IMG/VR virus record: IMGVR_UViG_3300027793_000108
Location: 1-54,040 of that record
Reading direction: 5' to 3' (one strand)
Length of the DNA: 54,040 bases
From: a virus
Part shown: piece after piece, positions 51,067-54,040 of the stretch
Numbering within the stretch: the first letter of the stretch is position 1
Layout: each line of letters opens with the position of its first letter
Notes under the pieces: model-generated
What the model was told of the DNA's origin: nothing
What the model saw: the letters and a program-made list of their open reading frames with translations, nothing else
Databases searched by the model: none
Translations under genes and position numbers: made by a program

Positions 51067-52098
51067 ATGAGTATAGACTTTAGCAAAAGCGACTGGCGTA
51101 GATCAGTCGAGAAAGGTAACGAGATGACCGACGAGAATACGGGGACTGTATCAGTAGGGGACGAGGCGTATTTAGAGGGACTGGGTAAGTTTCTCATTAC
51201 ATCTGGGGGTATTCCCCCATCGTACAATGATCTTCGCAATGCGATGCAGGACGCTGAGGGCATTGAGCGCTCGTCTTATGTGGCTCTAGATTTGAGTGTA
51301 TCCAGTAAGCTGGCGTTCTTGGTCATGAGCGACTCCACGTTGTACGCTAAACGGCCCTCCATGATGATTGCCGAAGCTTTTGAGCTCTCTGCGCATTTGA
51401 TTCGTAATGTGTCGCTTATTCTCCATGAGGCCAACAATCTCAACTTAGATCAAGACGAAGAGGGCATCAGCAAAGTAGTCATCATTCAATGCTCGGAATT
51501 CTCGCGTGAGTTCTTCGCCAAGGTTTACTATCTGCTGTATCAGCTCGAGTACCACTACCAAGTTCGTGTTCGCAATGAGGACTTTGATCCTACAGTTGCT
51601 CTTGAGATCAACGGCCCATGCGAGCCGTTTGTCGTCGAGCGCTCTCCGGAGCGTGTTAAGTTTTCCGAGATGCTGTTGACAGACTTCGCCGAAGTTATCC
51701 ATGACCTGATGTTCAGCGATGGCTTGCTTACGTCTTCGCTCGTCGATAACACAGACTCCTGTAGAAATGCTCGACGTATCATGGGGCATCTAGCTTCTTC
51801 GCTACATATTGATTTAGCTAAAGAAGTAGGGCTGTTCTGTGATTGGGCGATCGATAATCGTATGCGGCAGAATGCTGAGATGGAGGCGGCTGCTGCTCGA
51901 GAAGAGGCAATTATCGATGGGATGGTTGCTAATGATGTTGGTTCTTCCATGGGAGATTCGCTCGTTCACGATGATTTAGGAGACGGGACGGAGTTTCCAG
52001 AGGATGGGGACGACTTTCCAGAGTCGTTTAAGAATGAGTATGCGAACTTCCCGAAGGATGGGTCGGAGTTAGACTTGGACTCGGATGATCGCTCATGA
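51067..52098 (+). CDS. Hypothetical protein with acidic C-terminal tail
   Basis: Product of 343 residues with no recognised family. Residues about 40-270 look folded and mostly helical; the last 60 are very acidic (DGTEFPEDGDDFPES, ELDLDSDDRS), like DNA mimics or SSB-type interaction tails. AAGGG lies six bases before the ATG. Its stop overlaps the next gene as ATGA. Possible antirestriction or host-takeover role by position only. Confidence 0.68.
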   Translation: MSIDFSKSDWRRSVEKGNEMTDENTGTVSVGDEAYLEGLGKFLITSGGIPPSYNDLRNAMQDAEGIERSSYVALDLSVSSKLAFLVMSDSTLYAKRPSMMIAEAFELSAHLIRNVSLILHEANNLNLDQDEEGISKVVIIQCSEFSREFFAKVYYLLYQLEYHYQVRVRNEDFDPTVALEINGPCEPFVVERSPERVKFSEMLLTDFAEVIHDLMFSDGLLTSSLVDNTDSCRNARRIMGHLASSLHIDLAKEVGLFCDWAIDNRMRQNAEMEAAAAREEAIIDGMVANDVGSSMGDSLVHDDLGDGTEFPEDGDDFPESFKNEYANFPKDGSELDLDSDDRS

Positions 52099-52358
52099 TT
52101 TCTCAGCGGCAAATGGATAAAGGGACTGAGGAGAGGCTTCTAGCTGTCGCGGAGTTAGTTGCTGAAGGGCAAGTGGCGTTCGGGCGGAAAGTGGGGACGA
52201 CTTTCAGGGTTTCTATGTGGGATATTTCCATGGATGAGCTCGTGAATCTCCAAAAGGGCTACCCTTTGGTATTGATCATCAGTAAGGATGAAGTGATGAT
52301 CACTACTGAATCTGAGTTAGGTATCGAAGTTGATTTTTCTAAAAGAAAGGTGAATTAA
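52095..52358 (+). CDS. Small hypothetical protein (87 residues)
   Basis: Coupled to the previous gene by an ATGA overlap. The sequence has a helical first half (TEERLLAVAELVAEGQVAF) and a beta second half (YPLVLIISKDEVMITT). No family recognised; possibly a partner of the acidic-tail protein. Confidence 0.6.
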   Translation: MISQRQMDKGTEERLLAVAELVAEGQVAFGRKVGTTFRVSMWDISMDELVNLQKGYPLVLIISKDEVMITTESELGIEVDFSKRKVN

Positions 52359-52359
52359 A

Positions 52360-52974
52360 ATGGTTGAGACTGTTGTAACAATCCATAAGTGGGCAACAGA
52401 GACGTTCGGTTCTCCGAAACGGACTGCTGTTTTGGGCAAGACACTAGAGGAGCTTTTGGAGTTCCAAAGAGCTCTGGTTGCTTGGTTTGAGATCGAAGAT
52501 GAAATGCGGAACTTACGCATGGATCGAGTGGGTAAGTACGATCCTCCAGAGGAGCACGCGAAAGCTCTAGAAGAGTATGAAAAGGCCGAGATCACCTATA
52601 AGAAAAGGCTTTACGATCTTCGTAAGGAGCTCGGTGATTGTTTCGTTATGCTATCGAACTGTTTTGAGGGTAGCGGGGCGATGCAGTTTCCTTCGCTGGC
52701 TGGTGAGGCTGTTCGGGGTCCGTTAAGTGAGGGTCGTCGCTCTCTTTGGGTTCAGGGGTTGGGTAGGATCAATTTGGGGTTGTCGGAGCTGCTCGTGGGT
52801 ATCCAGAGGTGGGATGACATTGAGTATTGGTTACAGGCTACTTGGTCTCATCTGTCTTGGATTGCTGTTGGGCTTCGGGTTGATGTTCAGGAGGTTGTGG
52901 ACGAGGTAATGGTGATTAATAGGGATCGTCAATGGCGTGTTGATGGTGATGGGACTGGGAAACACATCGGCTGA
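52360..52974 (+). CDS. MazG-like nucleoside triphosphate pyrophosphohydrolase
   Basis: Product of 204 residues. LGKTLEELLEFQRALVAW and LRKELGDCFVMLSNCF give the EExxE...ExxD-type acidic helices of all-alpha NTP pyrophosphohydrolases; a second half has VDEVMVINRDRQW, the usual end of such domains. It removes pyrophosphate from unwanted (d)NTPs, which in a phage with altered pyrimidines could clear the normal dNTP. Last gene of the rightward unit. Confidence 0.75.
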   Translation: MVETVVTIHKWATETFGSPKRTAVLGKTLEELLEFQRALVAWFEIEDEMRNLRMDRVGKYDPPEEHAKALEEYEKAEITYKKRLYDLRKELGDCFVMLSNCFEGSGAMQFPSLAGEAVRGPLSEGRRSLWVQGLGRINLGLSELLVGIQRWDDIEYWLQATWSHLSWIAVGLRVDVQEVVDEVMVINRDRQWRVDGDGTGKHIG

Positions 52975-53083
52975 TCTTTAGGCTAAAGTTTTCAAAAATT
53001 TTTTCTGTTCTGATTTTCAGGGGATTCTGGGTTCACAGCCTAGGGTCCCCTGACTGATTATAGATCATATTTCTTCAAATGTC
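52975..53083. other. Gap between convergent units, no gene
   Basis: Holds an AT-rich segment (TTTTCAAAAATTTTTTC at 52990-53006), then the hairpin at 53017-53053. No open frame or promoter is recognised. GA and TC are common here up to 53082-53083, the last TC in the window, so the boundary of the GA/TC-free segment is sharp. Confidence 0.7.
53017..53053. terminator. Hairpin between convergent genes
   Basis: TCAGGGGA pairs with TCCCCTGA, and the inner part pairs further with G-U wobbles around a loop near TTCACAG. No strong T-run on either side. It may stop both the MazG unit and any leftward transcript from the GA/TC-free segment. Confidence 0.5.
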
Positions 53084-53138
53084 TGGCGGGGGCTAATGGC
53101 CCAACGCACCTTATACGGGCACGCGGGGCCACCACTAC

Positions 53139-53327
53139 TTAAAGGCGTGCGCGGGGTTGGCGGCTGGCGCGCATGGCGTGCGCGTGCGCGGCATAGGCTG
53201 GCGGGTTAGTGCCTAGCCATTGCCAAGCCAAATTGCGCACGGCAAGCGGCAAGGCGCTAACGGCAAGGGCGCGGGCATAGGGCCGCACGCGGCTAGCAAG
53301 GGTTGCAGGGGCGTTTTGGTTTTGCAT
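53139..53327 (-). CDS. Putative acid-free basic protein (62 residues) in the GA/TC-free segment
   Basis: ATG at 53327, product MQNQNAPATLASRVRPYARA to RASRQPRARL, stop TAA. It has nine Arg and no Asp, Glu or Lys, so it is strongly basic. AAGG lies about ten bases upstream, usable as a ribosome site without GA. The hairpin at 53361-53385 separates it from the gene before. Frame length and start context support a gene, but the skewed composition lengthens chance frames as well. Confidence 0.42.
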   Translation of the reverse strand: MQNQNAPATLASRVRPYARALAVSALPLAVRNLAWQWLGTNPPAYAAHAHAMRASRQPRARL

Positions 53328-53360
53328 GGGGTAAAAGCCTTAAAAGGGTTGCAAGGGTAA

Positions 53361-53385
53361 CCAGCGCCCATTTATAGGGCGCTGG
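53361..53385 (-). terminator. Perfect hairpin between the two genes of the GA/TC-free segment
   Basis: Nine-bp stem CCAGCGCCC/GGGCGCTGG with a seven-base AT loop, followed on the minus strand by TTACCC. It lies 15 bases after the stop of the larger gene. A terminator made without GA or TC, or an mRNA-processing hairpin. Confidence 0.55.
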
Positions 53386-53399
53386 CGTGGGTTGGCGTG

Positions 53400-53837
53400 T
53401 TAGGCTTGGCTTACAAGCGCCCAAGGCAAGGCGGCTTGCCGCGCCTGCGCCTTGTAGCAGCCGCGCACACTGGCGCGCTTGTTGCTGCCTAGCGTGTTGC
53501 TGCCTAGGGCATGCCCCGCGTTGGCGGCTGGCCAACCTAGGGCCGCGCCTAGGGTTGGCAAGGCGCTAGCAAAGCCTTGCCATTGCGCCTTAGTGTAAAG
53601 CACACCAGCCGCAGGCATTGGCAAGCCTAGGGCCGCGCAATGTGCAGCAAGGCAGGCCGCAGTATTAGTACCCATTTTACCCGCTGGCGCAATGCCTGTT
53701 ACTACTACATGGGTGTAGTTAGCTTGGCTAGCGGCTTGCCATGTTTGGCTAGCGGCTGGCGTTTGGGCTACGCTAACGGCTGGCATAGCGTTTGGGGTTT
53801 GGGTTGCGGTTGCGCGGGTTGCGTTAGTTTTAGCCAT
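53400..53837 (-). CDS. Putative acid-free protein (145 residues) in the GA/TC-free segment
   Basis: ATG at 53837 begins MAKTNATRATATQTPNAM, a natural-looking start, with AAGG at about nine bases. The first 38 residues are Thr/Ala/Gln-rich and probably disordered. From about 41 there is a patterned domain: THVVVTGIAPAGKMGTNTAA, LGLPMPAAGVLYTKAQWQG, GAALGWPAANAGHALGSNT. No Asp or Glu occurs, as the dinucleotide ban requires. Alternating hydrophobic pattern and Trp/Tyr positions suggest a real fold that has been kept while acidic residues were excluded. No family is recognised. It reads toward the MazG gene. Confidence 0.55.
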   Translation of the reverse strand: MAKTNATRATATQTPNAMPAVSVAQTPAASQTWQAASQANYTHVVVTGIAPAGKMGTNTAACLAAHCAALGLPMPAAGVLYTKAQWQGFASALPTLGAALGWPAANAGHALGSNTLGSNKRASVRGCYKAQARQAALPWALVSQA

Positions 53838-53988
53838 TGTATTTACACCTTGTAAGTTAGGCCCGTTAAGCTAGCGGGCGGGTTGTTGCCTTGTTGGCAA
53901 GGGTAGTTTTACGGCAAGGCAGGCAGGCTTGCAACAGGGTTGCGCAGTGTTTTATTGCATGGGTGGCATGCGCAAACGCATAGGCGCT

Positions 53989-54036
<48 letters not shown>

Positions 54037-54040
54037 CTAG

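Noticed and set aside
53387-53855. Plus-strand open frames in the GA/TC-free segment (53387-53569 and 53640-53855)
   Set aside because: They are opposite the minus-strand 145-residue frame. With GA and TC banned, TGA stops vanish and chance frames lengthen. Their products are Cys/Arg/Leu-rich without pattern and they lack a ribosome site.

Overview
The window is most of the genome of a tailed, lambda-type long-tailed (siphovirus) phage of a Gram-negative host. The evidence is a lambda-like minor tail series (M, L, K, I/J), a G/GT tail chaperone with a -1 frameshift site, a long tape measure protein, a P22-type coat protein, and an Rz/Rz1-like spanin pair. I see no integrase, excisionase, lysogeny repressor or tRNA, so a strictly lytic life cycle is the simplest reading. 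The host genus cannot be read from the sequence.

Layout. Almost everything from 1 to 50.1 kb is on the minus strand, so it is transcribed from right to left. In transcription order it holds: portal, double zinc-ribbon protein, scaffold and coat (50.1-45.8 kb); head-tail joining genes, tail tube, chaperones, tape measure and tail tip (45.7-28.3 kb); lysis genes (28.2-26.3 kb); tail fibres and receptor-binding proteins with beta-propeller and beta-repeat domains (25.8-15.4 kb); and a second transcription unit starting near 14.93 kb with a nuclease, SNF2 helicase, SSB-like protein, histone-H1-like winged-helix protein, nucleotide/DNA modification genes, DNA polymerase A, flap exonuclease, SF1 helicase and DnaQ exonuclease, ending with the terminase. 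TerL runs off the left edge. From 50.2 to 53.0 kb four genes run rightward: a tail-anchored protein, two unknowns and a MazG-like pyrophosphohydrolase.

DNA chemistry. Adjacent genes at 7.5-10.3 kb encode a thymidylate-synthase-family enzyme that keeps the dUMP-type Asn, a GT-A-like glycosyltransferase resembling the TET-associated family, and a protein resembling the helical domain of 5-hmdU DNA kinases. An HD phosphohydrolase follows, and a MazG-like enzyme lies at the other end. Together they suggest hypermodified genomic DNA, probably at thymine positions.

The most remarkable feature is the right end. From 53083 to 54040 there is not one GA or TC dinucleotide (each is the reverse complement of the other). 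It carries two plausible minus-strand genes whose products therefore contain no Asp or Glu, a perfect 9-bp hairpin between them, about a dozen CTAG sites, and twelve TGGC repeats at the edge. A second GA/TC-free patch of about 105 bp with the same vocabulary lies at 14422-14526, between the nuclease and SNF2 helicase genes, which argues against simple contamination. My working hypothesis is a segment built to stay outside a sequence-context-dependent DNA modification or nuclease, but the sequence alone cannot show that.

Regulation. Three candidate late promoters share TTGC-N2-17 bp-TA-rich -10 and precede the coat, tail-tube and lysis units. A fourth, with an internal palindrome, precedes the replication unit. 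Strong hairpin terminators follow the scaffold gene, the coat gene, the holin-like gene at 15.0 kb and the H1-like gene at 10.3 kb.
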